Shown here one piece after another: positions 15,579 to 23,376 of a stretch of DNA of 25,099 nucleotides; within the stretch, counting starts at the first letter, position 1; the number at the start of each line of letters is the position of its first letter. A model generated the notes under the pieces. The model ran no database searches. It was not told where the DNA came from and saw nothing but the letters and a program-made list of their open reading frames with translations. Source of the DNA: Burkholderiaceae bacterium. GTDB lineage: Bacteria; Pseudomonadota; Gammaproteobacteria; Burkholderiales; Burkholderiaceae. Made by a program: the position numbers and the translations under genes. The stretch is from positions 1-25,099 of the forward strand of contig CANBSM010000006.1 in the NCBI GenBank assembly GCA_947372155.1. The letters are read 5' to 3'.

Positions 15579-16205
15579 CTAAATGAGCCCATTAGGAACA
15601 TTCCCGGCATAAGCATACGAAGCCTCCTCAAACATACTAGGTCTCGCTAGGTAGTCCAGAACCCAGTCTATGGTATCGACACCCCAAAAGCAGTGTTGAG
15701 CCACTATGAGGGCAGGCACCCCAAAAGCACCATCGGCCTTTGCTTGATTGGTATTGGCAATTAGCTTAGCTTTCACTTCTGGGCTTTCAGGTTTGAGCGT
15801 ATCAGCCGACAAACCTAAGTAAGTGCAAAATTCTGGCCAAGATAGATTCGGATCCTTGCCTTCTACCCAAACATAATCAAAAGCGCGCTCAACCATCGCC
15901 CAATCGGCACTCTGTTCAACGAGAAGACGTTGTGCAGCAACCGTCATAAAGGGGTGATGTTCTGGAAAGCGAAAAGGAATTCCTAACTTCTCCGCCTGCC
16001 ACACGCAAAACTGATAGGTGTGCGGGCGTTTGGCAGCAACTTCTCCTGGACCCTTGTTTTCAGAAGCTCTGAGTAGGCCTCCCAGCAGAATAGGAATAGG
16101 TTTGATATCTAACTTGCTTTCAAGGCGCTGTCTTTGCTTTATGTACAGATAAGCAAACGGCGAAACAATATCGTAATAAAAAGTAGCCGCAATCTTTGTA
16201 CTCAT
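15579..16205 (-). CDS. DsbA-fold 2-hydroxychromene-2-carboxylate isomerase family protein
   Basis: Members of this family (kappa-class GST-like, thioredoxin fold) isomerise 2-hydroxychromene-2-carboxylate in naphthalene breakdown or act as GSH-dependent enzymes of unknown substrate. The 208 residues begin with YYDIVSPFAYLYIKQ, where a serine replaces the CxxC of DsbA, as expected for the family. The C-terminal GAFGVPALIVAQHCFWGVDTIDWVLDYL is the typical cis-Pro and helical end. With no aromatic-ring degradation genes nearby, the substrate is uncertain and a general glutathione-linked role is as likely. It lies 6 bases after rarA, so it is co-transcribed with it. Confidence 0.9.
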   Translation of the reverse strand: MSTKIAATFYYDIVSPFAYLYIKQRQRLESKLDIKPIPILLGGLLRASENKGPGEVAAKRPHTYQFCVWQAEKLGIPFRFPEHHPFMTVAAQRLLVEQSADWAMVERAFDYVWVEGKDPNLSWPEFCTYLGLSADTLKPESPEVKAKLIANTNQAKADGAFGVPALIVAQHCFWGVDTIDWVLDYLARPSMFEEASYAYAGNVPNGLI

Positions 16206-16211
16206 ATCGCC

Positions 16212-17525
16212 TTATTTCTTCTTGTACTCTTCATCGAGCGTTTTCAAGAACGCTAGCTTTTCTTTAATCTGCGCCTCAAGTCCGCGTTCAACTGGTACAT
16301 ACCAATGCGGCTCTTTCATACCCTCTGGTAGATAGGATTCACCAGCGGCATAGCCGTGCGGTTCATCATGGGCATAACGATACTCTTTGCCATGACCAAG
16401 CTCTTTCATCAATTTAGTGGGTGCGTTGCGCAGGTGATTGGGAACGGGCTTGGACTGATCATTTGCGACGTAGGCCCGAGCAGCATTAAAAGCGTTGTAA
16501 CTAGCATTACTCTTAGAGGCTACGGCCAGATAAACCACCGCTTGCCCGAGTGCAAGCTCACCTTCCGGTGAGCCCAGTCTTTCAAAGGTCTGCGCTGCAT
16601 CGTTCGCTAATTGCATTGCCCTTGGATCGGCCAGGCCAATATCTTCCCAGGCCATGCGAATAATGCGTCTAGCTAAGTAACGGGGGTCAGCACCGCCATC
16701 GAGCATGCGGCAAAACCAATACAAAGCTGCATCAGGATCTGATCCGCGAACAGATTTATGTAGCGCTGATATTTGGTCATAGAAGTGATCGCCACCCTTA
16801 TCGAAACGCCGCGCTTGAGCACTGAGTGCGTTTTCAATAAATTGCTGATCAACGATTTTTACTTCCGCATTTGGCGTAAGGACCGCATTACGTACTTGCT
16901 CCACCAAATTGAGAAGGCGTCGCGCATCCCCATCGGCATTGGATATGAGAGTATCAATAGCTGTAGATTCAAATTGCACATCGGGCATCGCATGTTGATG
17001 GGCACGGTCAAAGAGTATGCGAAGCTCGCTCGCCAAAAGCGATTTGAGAACATACACCTGAGCACGCGATAAGAGTGCTGAGTTCACTTCAAAGGATGGG
17101 TTTTCGGTAGTGGCACCGATAAAAGTAAATAAGCCTGACTCTACATGGGGTAGCAGTGCATCTTGCTGGCTTTTATTAAAGCGATGGATCTCGTCGACAA
17201 ACAAAATTGTTTGCTTACCGTATTGAGCCATATTTTGTTGGGCTTGCTCTATCGATTCCCGGATTTCTTTAACGCCCGCTAGTACTGCAGAGATCGCAAT
17301 GAACTCACGATCAAATGCCTTTGCGGAGAGACGCGCTAGGGTAGTCTTACCAACACCTGGAGGCCCCCACAAGATCATCGAGTGAGGCTTGCCGGATGCG
17401 AATGCTAAATTGAGTGGTTTACCACTTGCCAATAAATGCGCTTGTCCAATGACCTCTTCAATCGTTTTTGGACGCAGTGCTTCCGCTAATGGTGGCGGCG
17501 GCGCGCTATCAAAAAGACTGCTCAT
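16212..17525 (-). CDS. rarA: Replication-associated recombination protein A (AAA+ ATPase)
   Basis: RarA (MgsA) is a cytosolic AAA+ ATPase related to clamp-loader subunits and RuvB. It acts at stalled replication forks with SSB. The 437 residues show Walker A GPPGVGKT (54-61), Walker B ILFVDEIH (107-114), sensor 1 in [21 protein letters not shown], and a C-terminal MgsA-type tetramerisation domain with the conserved [27 protein letters not shown] region. The length fits the family. It starts 4 bases after the DUF3429 stop and ends 6 bases before the isomerase gene. In many bacteria rarA follows lolA/ftsK, but here it sits between a membrane protein and an isomerase gene. Confidence 0.96.
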   Translation of the reverse strand: MSSLFDSAPPPPLAEALRPKTIEEVIGQAHLLASGKPLNLAFASGKPHSMILWGPPGVGKTTLARLSAKAFDREFIAISAVLAGVKEIRESIEQAQQNMAQYGKQTILFVDEIHRFNKSQQDALLPHVESGLFTFIGATTENPSFEVNSALLSRAQVYVLKSLLASELRILFDRAHQHAMPDVQFESTAIDTLISNADGDARRLLNLVEQVRNAVLTPNAEVKIVDQQFIENALSAQARRFDKGGDHFYDQISALHKSVRGSDPDAALYWFCRMLDGGADPRYLARRIIRMAWEDIGLADPRAMQLANDAAQTFERLGSPEGELALGQAVVYLAVASKSNASYNAFNAARAYVANDQSKPVPNHLRNAPTKLMKELGHGKEYRYAHDEPHGYAAGESYLPEGMKEPHWYVPVERGLEAQIKEKLAFLKTLDEEYKKK

Positions 17526-17529
17526 TGCA

Positions 17530-18009
17530 TCATGCTTGAATAAAGAGAATGACTAAGGATGCCCAGGTAAGGCACGCGGCAGCAACATAGGTCAGACGGT
17601 TACGCATGGTCATGAAGGCAGTGCGGGCTGCTTCATCGGCAAAATAATATTGATACGTATTCTGATCAATGTTGCGTTGAATGATCAACGTAGAAGCCAA
17701 GATCAGTAAGCCCACCGGAATATAAATATGCAGCGCTACCCAAGCAACTAAAGCGGGGATAACGCCCCAAATCCACGCATTACGGTCTTCCCAGCGGTCG
17801 CCGGCAGGTGCTTTGCCTAATAAATGCAGATTGGCACCCCAATGCAATGCCCCCATAAAGGAGGTAATCACTGCGCCATAACCTGCAAGAGATTCAGCGC
17901 TTAAGTAATTCATTGGGGTCGGAGCAAGCTGAACCATTAATGCTAGTCCAATAAATGGAATAAGACCAGCATAGCCAAGTTTACGTACTAAGGGAGGAAT
18001 GGGATTCAC
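17530..18009 (-). CDS. DUF3429 family inner-membrane protein
   Basis: The function is unknown. The 159-residue protein has about five hydrophobic segments and the family pattern: LGYAGLIPFIGLAL near the N terminus, YGAVITSFMGALHWG in the second segment, and a WGVIPALVAW segment in the middle. No signal peptide cleavage site is seen, so it is an integral membrane protein. The start is GTG at 18009 with no clear Shine-Dalgarno sequence; no better in-frame start is visible. It begins 35 bases after the hbd stop and ends 4 bases before rarA, suggesting it is translated as part of the same message. The family link is from memory of the motifs. Confidence 0.8.
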   Translation of the reverse strand: MNPIPPLVRKLGYAGLIPFIGLALMVQLAPTPMNYLSAESLAGYGAVITSFMGALHWGANLHLLGKAPAGDRWEDRNAWIWGVIPALVAWVALHIYIPVGLLILASTLIIQRNIDQNTYQYYFADEAARTAFMTMRNRLTYVAAACLTWASLVILFIQA

Positions 18010-18044
18010 GATGGGAGATATTTTGTTAATGAAGGATGAAGAAA

Positions 18045-18899
18045 TTATTTATCGTAGGTATATACGCCGCGACCTGTTTTGCGGCCGAGATATCCGGCGG
18101 CAACCATTTCACGCAGGAGTGGGCAGGGACGATATTTAGAGTCGCTGAAGTTTTCAAAATACACTTCCATGACTGCTAAGCATGTATCCAATCCAATAAG
18201 GTCTGCTAAAGCTAGTGGACCAATAGGCTGATTGCAACCCAATTTCATGCCGGCATCAATATCTTCTGGGCTAGCAAGTCCCTCCGATAAAACAAAGAAA
18301 GCCTCGTTAATCATTGGCAATAAAATGCGGTTTACTACAAAGCCTGGTGAGTTTTTAACGGTAATCGGCTCTTTGCCAACGAGCTTTGCCATCTCAATAA
18401 TGGCAGCATGTGTGGCATCGCTGGTTTGTAAGCCACGAATCACTTCTACTAAGGCCATTAGGGGTGGCGGGTTAAAGAAATGCATGCCAATAAAACGGGC
18501 AGGGTTTGAGTCAAGTGCTGCGAGTTTGGTAATGGATAGCGAGGAGGTATTGGTGGCAATGATGGTGTCTTTGCTCACAATCTCATCTACTTGCTTGAGA
18601 ATCTTTTCTTTAATTGCTTGGTTCTCCGTTGCTGCTTCAATCACTAATCCTAAACCTTTGAGGTCAGTGTAAGAAGTGCTTACTTTGATGCGTTTGAGCG
18701 TAGCTTCCTTTGCCTCAACAGTTAGCGTTTCTTTTTTAACAAGCCGATCAAGACTTTTACCAATGTGTTCTAGACCACGTTGCACCGCTGCCTCGTTAAT
18801 ATCAACCATCACGACATCAATGCCAGCAACAGCACACACCTGCGCTATTCCATTGCCCATCGTGCCTGCACCAATGATGCCTACTGATTGAATACTCAT
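18045..18899 (-). CDS. hbd: 3-hydroxybutyryl-CoA dehydrogenase
   Basis: This cytosolic enzyme interconverts acetoacetyl-CoA and 3-hydroxybutyryl-CoA with NAD(P)(H), in beta-oxidation, butanoate or PHB-related metabolism. The 284-residue form begins MSIQSVGIIGAGTMGNGIAQ, placing the Rossmann GxGxxG at about residues 8-13. Catalytic-domain motifs include MHFFNPPPLMALVEV (catalytic His), TVKNSPGFVVNRILLPMINEA, and a GLDTCLAVM segment before the C-terminal helices. The frame is open 19 codons further, but I chose the ATG at 18899 because GAGG lies 7 bases before it and the GST stop is only 1 base upstream. It is tightly coupled to the GST gene. The PaaH/FadB-type short form without hydratase is typical of Burkholderiales. 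Confidence 0.94.
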   Translation of the reverse strand: MSIQSVGIIGAGTMGNGIAQVCAVAGIDVVMVDINEAAVQRGLEHIGKSLDRLVKKETLTVEAKEATLKRIKVSTSYTDLKGLGLVIEAATENQAIKEKILKQVDEIVSKDTIIATNTSSLSITKLAALDSNPARFIGMHFFNPPPLMALVEVIRGLQTSDATHAAIIEMAKLVGKEPITVKNSPGFVVNRILLPMINEAFFVLSEGLASPEDIDAGMKLGCNQPIGPLALADLIGLDTCLAVMEVYFENFSDSKYRPCPLLREMVAAGYLGRKTGRGVYTYDK

Positions 18900-18900
18900 C

Positions 18901-19632
18901 TTATTTCCTCTTTTGATACTGGGTGGAACCAAATAACTGCTCTCTAGCCTTGTCATCGTGCAAGGGTTTGCGTAATGCCGTTAATACTTCGCAACCACGT
19001 TGTACTGCAGGCCGTGCACCAATCTTTTCAAACCATTTTTTGAAATGCGGGTAATCATTGATTTCAATGCCTTGATTTTTCCAATTACGCGTCCATGGAT
19101 AAATCGCAATATCGGCAATAGAGTAGGACTTACCAGCAATATAAGGATTATCTTTCAATTGACCATCTAATACGCCGTAGATGCGTTTGGCTTCGTTGGT
19201 ATAACGATTGATGGCGTAGTCAATTTTCTCAGGAGCATAGAGTCGAAAGTGGTGGTTTTGCCCAAGCATGGGTCCAAGACCACCCATTTGGAACATGAGC
19301 CACTGCAGCACCTCGTACTTGCCGCGGGTGCTTTGTGGCAAAAACTTGCCAGTCTTGCCGGCCAAATAAAGCAGAATGGCGCCAGATTCAAAGACATTGA
19401 TGGGTTTGCCGTCTGGACCATCCGGGTCAACTATCGCTGGAATCTTATTGTTAGGGCTAATCTTGAGGAACTTAGGAGTAAATTGATCGCCAGCACCAAT
19501 ATCAATCGGGTGGGCAATCCAGTCGCGACCGAGGCGATAGCCACATTCTTCAAGCATGATGTGCACCTTATGGCCATTTGGGGTTGGCCAACTGTAAACA
19601 TCAATTACCTTGGTTGATTTTGGTTTTGCCAT
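18901..19632 (-). CDS. Glutathione S-transferase, YfcG/YghU-type disulfide-bond oxidoreductase
   Basis: Nu-class GSTs of this type use glutathione to reduce disulfides in the cytosol. The 243 residues show an N-terminal thioredoxin-like domain with SWPTPNGHKV (T17, N19 are the usual active-site positions), SPNNKIPAIVDPDGPDG and FESGAILLYLAGKTGKFLP. The C-terminal helical domain carries QWLMFQMGGLGPMLGQ and YSIADIAIYPW. These motifs separate it from ordinary GSTs. The frame extends 23 codons upstream, but I chose the ATG at 19632 because GAGG sits 5 bases before it, overlapping the aminotransferase stop. It lies 8 bases after the aminotransferase gene and 1 base before hbd. Confidence 0.93.
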   Translation of the reverse strand: MAKPKSTKVIDVYSWPTPNGHKVHIMLEECGYRLGRDWIAHPIDIGAGDQFTPKFLKISPNNKIPAIVDPDGPDGKPINVFESGAILLYLAGKTGKFLPQSTRGKYEVLQWLMFQMGGLGPMLGQNHHFRLYAPEKIDYAINRYTNEAKRIYGVLDGQLKDNPYIAGKSYSIADIAIYPWTRNWKNQGIEINDYPHFKKWFEKIGARPAVQRGCEVLTALRKPLHDDKAREQLFGSTQYQKRK

Positions 19633-19640
19633 CTTATCCT

Positions 19641-20837
19641 CTATAAATTTTGTAAGCGCTGTAACGCATTGGCGAGAGTCTGCTCTTGCTTTGCAAAACA
19701 AAAACGAATGACACCAGACTCGGTGGGTTGTTCATAAAACGCAGAAACTGGAATAGCGGCTACCCCAACTTCACTAGTAAGCCATTTACAAAAATCAGCC
19801 TCATTCAATTTAGCCTGAGGGATTCCTAGTGCGGAGTAATCGACGCATTGAAAATAGCTACCGAGAGCAGGCAGCAATTTGAATTTAGTCTCACTTAATC
19901 CCGCTCTAAAAAAATCTCGCTTTGCTTGATAAAAGGCAGATAGATTTAAATAATGTTTTTCATCTGTGAGATAAGTGGCTAAGCCGTATTGCATTGGTGT
20001 ATTGACAGCAAACACATTGAACTGGTGTACCTTGCGGAACTCTTGTGTCAGCGTAGATGGTGCGGCCACGTAGCCTACTTTCCAACCGGTGACGTGATAG
20101 GTCTTGCCAAAGCTAGAAACTAGAAAGCTCCTAGCTGCTAGCTCTGGATGAGAGGAAACGCTATGATGCTTGGCGCCGTCATAGACCATGTGTTCATACA
20201 CTTCGTCGCTCAGAATGAGTGCCGAAGTATTGCGAACTAATCCTGCTAGGCGATCAAGGTCAGGTTTATTCCAAACCATGCCGGTCGGATTGTGAGGGGT
20301 GTTAATTAAAATAAGTCGCGTTTTAGGATTGATTGCATTTGCTAATGCATCCCACGGAATCTGATATGAATCAGCTTGCCCAAACTCATTACGCACAACC
20401 TGCAATGCAATTGCAATCGTTTGACCTCCAGCCAAATCTATTGCGGGACGGTAGCAGTCAAAAGCGGGCTCGATGATGATGACCTCATCACCAGGGCTAA
20501 CGCAAGAGAGTATCGTCGTAAAAATAGCTTGTGTGCCACCAGCCGTCACAGTGATTTCAGTATCGGGGTCGTAGTGGTGGCTATATAAATTGTTGATCTT
20601 TTTGCTAATGCCATTGCGAAGCTGGGCAACTCCAGCCATGGGGGGATACTGATTGTGATCTGCCAGCATTGCGGCATTCACATCAGCAATCAGTTTTCGA
20701 TCGCATGGGAAGTCCGGAAAACCCTGTCCAAGATTTATCGCTTGATGCTCTGCTGCAAGGGCAGACATTACCGTAAAGATGGTAGTTCCAACCTTTGGTA
20801 GGCGACTTGGAAAAGAGGGGGTCTCTAAGGGGTTCAT
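19641..20837 (-). CDS. Methionine aminotransferase-like class I/II PLP aminotransferase (YbdL type)
   Basis: This is a fold-type I PLP enzyme. YbdL of E. coli uses methionine as amino donor with 2-oxo acids, and related enzymes act as kynurenine-oxoglutarate transaminases. The 398-residue protein has the opening SRLPKVGTTIFTVMSALAAEH and NLGQGFPDFPCD, the PLP-phosphate motif TAGGTQAIFTTILS, the NTPHNPTG substrate loop, and the Schiff-base lysine in SSFGKTYHVTGWKVGY. The most 5' gene of the long minus-strand run, it starts at 20837, divergent from yaaA, with a weak ribosome site. The substrate is by analogy; a methionine-salvage role is likely but not proven. Confidence 0.88.
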   Translation of the reverse strand: MNPLETPSFPSRLPKVGTTIFTVMSALAAEHQAINLGQGFPDFPCDRKLIADVNAAMLADHNQYPPMAGVAQLRNGISKKINNLYSHHYDPDTEITVTAGGTQAIFTTILSCVSPGDEVIIIEPAFDCYRPAIDLAGGQTIAIALQVVRNEFGQADSYQIPWDALANAINPKTRLILINTPHNPTGMVWNKPDLDRLAGLVRNTSALILSDEVYEHMVYDGAKHHSVSSHPELAARSFLVSSFGKTYHVTGWKVGYVAAPSTLTQEFRKVHQFNVFAVNTPMQYGLATYLTDEKHYLNLSAFYQAKRDFFRAGLSETKFKLLPALGSYFQCVDYSALGIPQAKLNEADFCKWLTSEVGVAAIPVSAFYEQPTESGVIRFCFAKQEQTLANALQRLQNL

Positions 20838-20868
20838 GAAAGCAGGGGCGATGATTGGTCTTTTACAG

Positions 20869-20880
20869 CGGATATATCCG
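20869..20880. promoter_or_regulatory. Palindrome in the divergent aminotransferase-yaaA promoter region
   Basis: CGGATATATCCG is a perfect 12-base palindrome in the 84-base gap between the two divergent starts, 32 bases from the aminotransferase start and 42 from yaaA. Position and symmetry suggest an operator for one or both genes. I cannot name the regulator. Confidence 0.4.
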
Positions 20881-20921
20881 GTAGTCGCTAGAATGGTAAA
20901 AATACATTAACAAATTGTGCC

Positions 20922-21698
20922 ATGCTGATCGTTCTTTCACCTGCTAAATCCTTGGATTACAAGACCCCCGTCAAGGTCAAGGCAGCGACTTTGCCCGAGT
21001 TTGTCTCAGAATCTGCCAAGCTCATTGCCGATCTCAAGAAACTGGCGCCGCAGGATCTTGCCAAATTGATGGGTTTATCCGATCAGTTAGCCGTTCTGAA
21101 TGTCGGCCGCTATCGGGATTGGTCCAAGAAATTCACAGAAGAAAATAGTAAGCCAGCAATCTATGCGTTTGATGGCGACGTCTACGATGGGTTTGACGTC
21201 AAAACCCTAGATGCGAAGTCTGTTCAGTTTGCGCAAGACCATCTGCGGATTTTGTCTGGACTTTATGGTGCGCTAAAGCCCTTGGATTTAATGCAGCCCT
21301 ACCGTCTGGAGATGGGCACTGGATTCAAAAATGCCAGAGGTAAGGATCTCTATGCATTTTGGGGAAGTCGCGTAACTGACTCCATTAAGAAGGTTCTGGA
21401 AAAGCAAAAGAAGCCAGCACTACTTAACCTGGCTTCAGAGGAGTATTTCAAGGTACTCCAGCCTAAAGAGTTGGATTGCCCTGTGATATCGCCGGTTTTC
21501 CAGGATGCCAAGGATGGCAAGTACAAGATCATTTCTTTTTATGCCAAACGGGCCCGTGGCTTAATGGCCCGCTATGTAGTCGAGAACCGCATTACTGATC
21601 CATTGGATTTAAAAGGCTTTAACTTGGATGGTTATAAGTACTATGCTGCTGAATCAAAAGCAGATAAGCCTGTATTTAGAAGGGCAGAAAGAAAATAA
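20922..21698 (+). CDS. yaaA: Peroxide stress protein YaaA (UPF0246)
   Basis: YaaA is a cytosolic protein that limits free iron and so protects DNA and proteins during hydrogen peroxide stress; E. coli yaaA is OxyR-controlled. The 258 residues begin with the family hallmark [16 protein letters not shown]. They include [50 protein letters not shown] and [19 protein letters not shown], spanning the whole family domain. The ATG at 20922 has no evident Shine-Dalgarno sequence. The stop overlaps the next start by one base (TAATG), so the DUF2863 gene is translationally coupled. An OxyR site could not be identified by eye. Confidence 0.95.
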   Translation: MLIVLSPAKSLDYKTPVKVKAATLPEFVSESAKLIADLKKLAPQDLAKLMGLSDQLAVLNVGRYRDWSKKFTEENSKPAIYAFDGDVYDGFDVKTLDAKSVQFAQDHLRILSGLYGALKPLDLMQPYRLEMGTGFKNARGKDLYAFWGSRVTDSIKKVLEKQKKPALLNLASEEYFKVLQPKELDCPVISPVFQDAKDGKYKIISFYAKRARGLMARYVVENRITDPLDLKGFNLDGYKYYAAESKADKPVFRRAERK

Positions 21699-22909
21699 TG
21701 GCCGTGCACCGCACCAAGGCATCACAACGTAATTCTCCAGAAGTGGAGAAGTTGGTGGCTGACGCTATTTCCTTGGCCGCTTCCGGTAGTCAGGTTGAGG
21801 ATCGCTTTTGGGAGGAGCGTTTGAATGTGCGTTTAATGCGTCTGCTCAAAAGTCAAAATCAAAATGTGATTGATGCCGCCCTGGATCAAACCTTTCGCAT
21901 CAATACAGTTGCCTTTGAGGTGCTTGCTGATATTGCAGAAACATTGGCTGAGTCATTGAAGATTGAGCATGAAGGGCAGGAGTGGGATGTACTGTTATTA
22001 GCAATGCCTATCGTCGCTCATACTCGTTACCAGATTCCATCGGGACCATTGCCAGTCAATATCATTGAGTCAACTGCACAGGCTTTACATAGCGCAATTG
22101 CTTCAACGGATACGCGTTTAGCCATCGTTCCTTGGCTTTACAGTATTGATCAAATGCCGCATTCGCATTGTCAAACACGCGTCTTGACGGAGGCTTTAGC
22201 AACTGCCGCTATCTCTGGAAAAGAAGTCAAGCTTGAGCTGCGAAATATGTCGGAAACCATTGCCGTATTGGCAGATCCACGCTTTATTATTGCCGCCTTA
22301 AGTGCGCCGAGTGGTTCTCCAATTTTCCGCTGGCAGGCAGAGCCGCCGGCCCGTCAAGAGCGGGGCGTGAGCTTGATTGGTTGGCAAAATGCCATGCAAG
22401 AACCGATTGCTTCCTTGCTACCCGGTTGTGAGTTTGAGCTGCTCTTGCCAGAGGCGTATTTCACAAACTGCCGCTTAGCAGATAAGCATGTTCGTCCTTT
22501 GAGCATCCGCGCAGCAGTCAATTTCTTAGAGAGCACTCTCGGTATTCTCCCGGCTGGCTTATCTTGTGTGGTTGGGGCCTTTGGTGAAGAGCAGGCAGAT
22601 GAGTATCGAATTTCTTTCAGCGTAAAAGGTTCATCTGATGTGATGTATGGGGTGATCTGGCCGTTATATGACCGAGAAAGCGTGGCAACTGACGCTTTGA
22701 ATGATCTGTCTGATGATGAGAGTCCGATTAAGAAGATTTGTGATGCATTGCATGACGCAGGGGTAGAGGATGTATTCCGGCATGCGATGTTATTTGATCC
22801 AGAGCTCTGTGATGACTGCGGAGCGCCTTTATTTCCGGATCGCTCGGGTGAGGCGGTGCATGCTGAAATGCCAGATGATGCGCCATCACAGCAACCTTTG
22901 TTCCACTAG
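21698..22909 (+). CDS. DUF2863 family protein
   Basis: The function is unknown. The 403-residue protein matches what I recall of the DUF2863 family, which is largely restricted to Burkholderiales. No signal peptide or transmembrane segment is seen. The N-terminal half is helical, including a stretch (about residues 50-95) rich in Leu/Ala/Glu. A core segment reads WDVLLLAMPIVAHTRYQIPSG. Near the C terminus is a single Cys pair, CDDCGAPLFPD, of zinc-knuckle type, followed by an acidic tail. It overlaps the yaaA stop by one base, so it is probably co-expressed with yaaA and may share a stress role, though this is inference. A strong terminator follows about 35 bases after its stop. Confidence 0.85.
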   Translation: MAVHRTKASQRNSPEVEKLVADAISLAASGSQVEDRFWEERLNVRLMRLLKSQNQNVIDAALDQTFRINTVAFEVLADIAETLAESLKIEHEGQEWDVLLLAMPIVAHTRYQIPSGPLPVNIIESTAQALHSAIASTDTRLAIVPWLYSIDQMPHSHCQTRVLTEALATAAISGKEVKLELRNMSETIAVLADPRFIIAALSAPSGSPIFRWQAEPPARQERGVSLIGWQNAMQEPIASLLPGCEFELLLPEAYFTNCRLADKHVRPLSIRAAVNFLESTLGILPAGLSCVVGAFGEEQADEYRISFSVKGSSDVMYGVIWPLYDRESVATDALNDLSDDESPIKKICDALHDAGVEDVFRHAMLFDPELCDDCGAPLFPDRSGEAVHAEMPDDAPSQQPLFH

Positions 22910-22943
22910 ATAAAACAAAGAAACAAAAGAAACACGAAGCAAT

Positions 22944-22971
22944 AAAAAAGCCGAGAAATCTCGGCTTTTTT
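22944..22971. terminator. Bidirectional rho-independent terminator after the yaaA-DUF2863 unit
   Basis: The stem GCCGAG / CTCGGC with an AAAT loop is flanked by six A on the left and six T on the right, so it can act for the DUF2863 gene on the plus strand and for the mdh unit on the minus strand, whose last stop is at 22992. Confidence 0.92.
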
Positions 22972-22991
22972 ATTTGATGCAGTGTAAGAAA

Positions 22992-23366
22992 TTAATTCTG
23001 CACGAATGGTTCCGCGCCAGCAAACAAATGTGGCAACTTACCAGATTTCATCTCTGCTGTTTGGCAGAAATCGGCAAGCCGTACACCTGCTTTTATGTTA
23101 AATAACATTGCTTTGTTACCCAATACCACTAGGTCGTAACCAGAGTTGGTATTTTTGTAACGAAGGCTGCCCGGCAATGAAGTTTGACGATCCAAATCAT
23201 AGGTTTTGGATTCCCAAGTTAAGCGAACCTTTTCAGTGGTGCCAGCAGTTTTGAACTGCTTGCTTTCCTGGCAAGTCCAAGTAAATACTTCTTCATTGGC
23301 GCTAGCGTTTGCAGCACCTAAAAGGCTGGCAACTGCAAAGCTAATGGCGAGAAGATTTTTCTTCAT
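22992..23366 (-). CDS. Small exported protein with MliC-like (lysozyme inhibitor) features
   Basis: The 124-residue product has a clear signal peptide (residues 1-23, ending ASA) and a mature part of about 100 residues. Cysteines C32 and C101 could form one disulfide. The order of elements (WTCQES near the start, then LPGSLRYKN, GNKAMLFN and ADFCQ) resembles MliC/PliC-type inhibitors of C-type lysozyme, but the inhibitor's usual SGxxY motif is altered, so the family call is tentative. There is no lipobox, so the mature form should be soluble in the periplasm. An AAGGA site precedes the ATG and overlaps the mdh stop; the gap to mdh is 10 bases, so it is likely co-transcribed with mdh. It ends just before the shared terminator. 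Confidence 0.7.
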   Translation of the reverse strand: MKKNLLAISFAVASLLGAANASANEEVFTWTCQESKQFKTAGTTEKVRLTWESKTYDLDRQTSLPGSLRYKNTNSGYDLVVLGNKAMLFNIKAGVRLADFCQTAEMKSGKLPHLFAGAEPFVQN

Positions 23367-23376
23367 CTAGTTTTCC

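Noticed and set aside
18232..18672. 146-residue plus-strand frame inside hbd
   Set aside because: It lies wholly within a well-supported 3-hydroxybutyryl-CoA dehydrogenase gene, has no ribosome site, and its protein shows no recognisable motif.
19249..19617. 122-residue plus-strand frame inside the GST gene
   Set aside because: It is a shadow of a strongly conserved GST coding region; no independent support.
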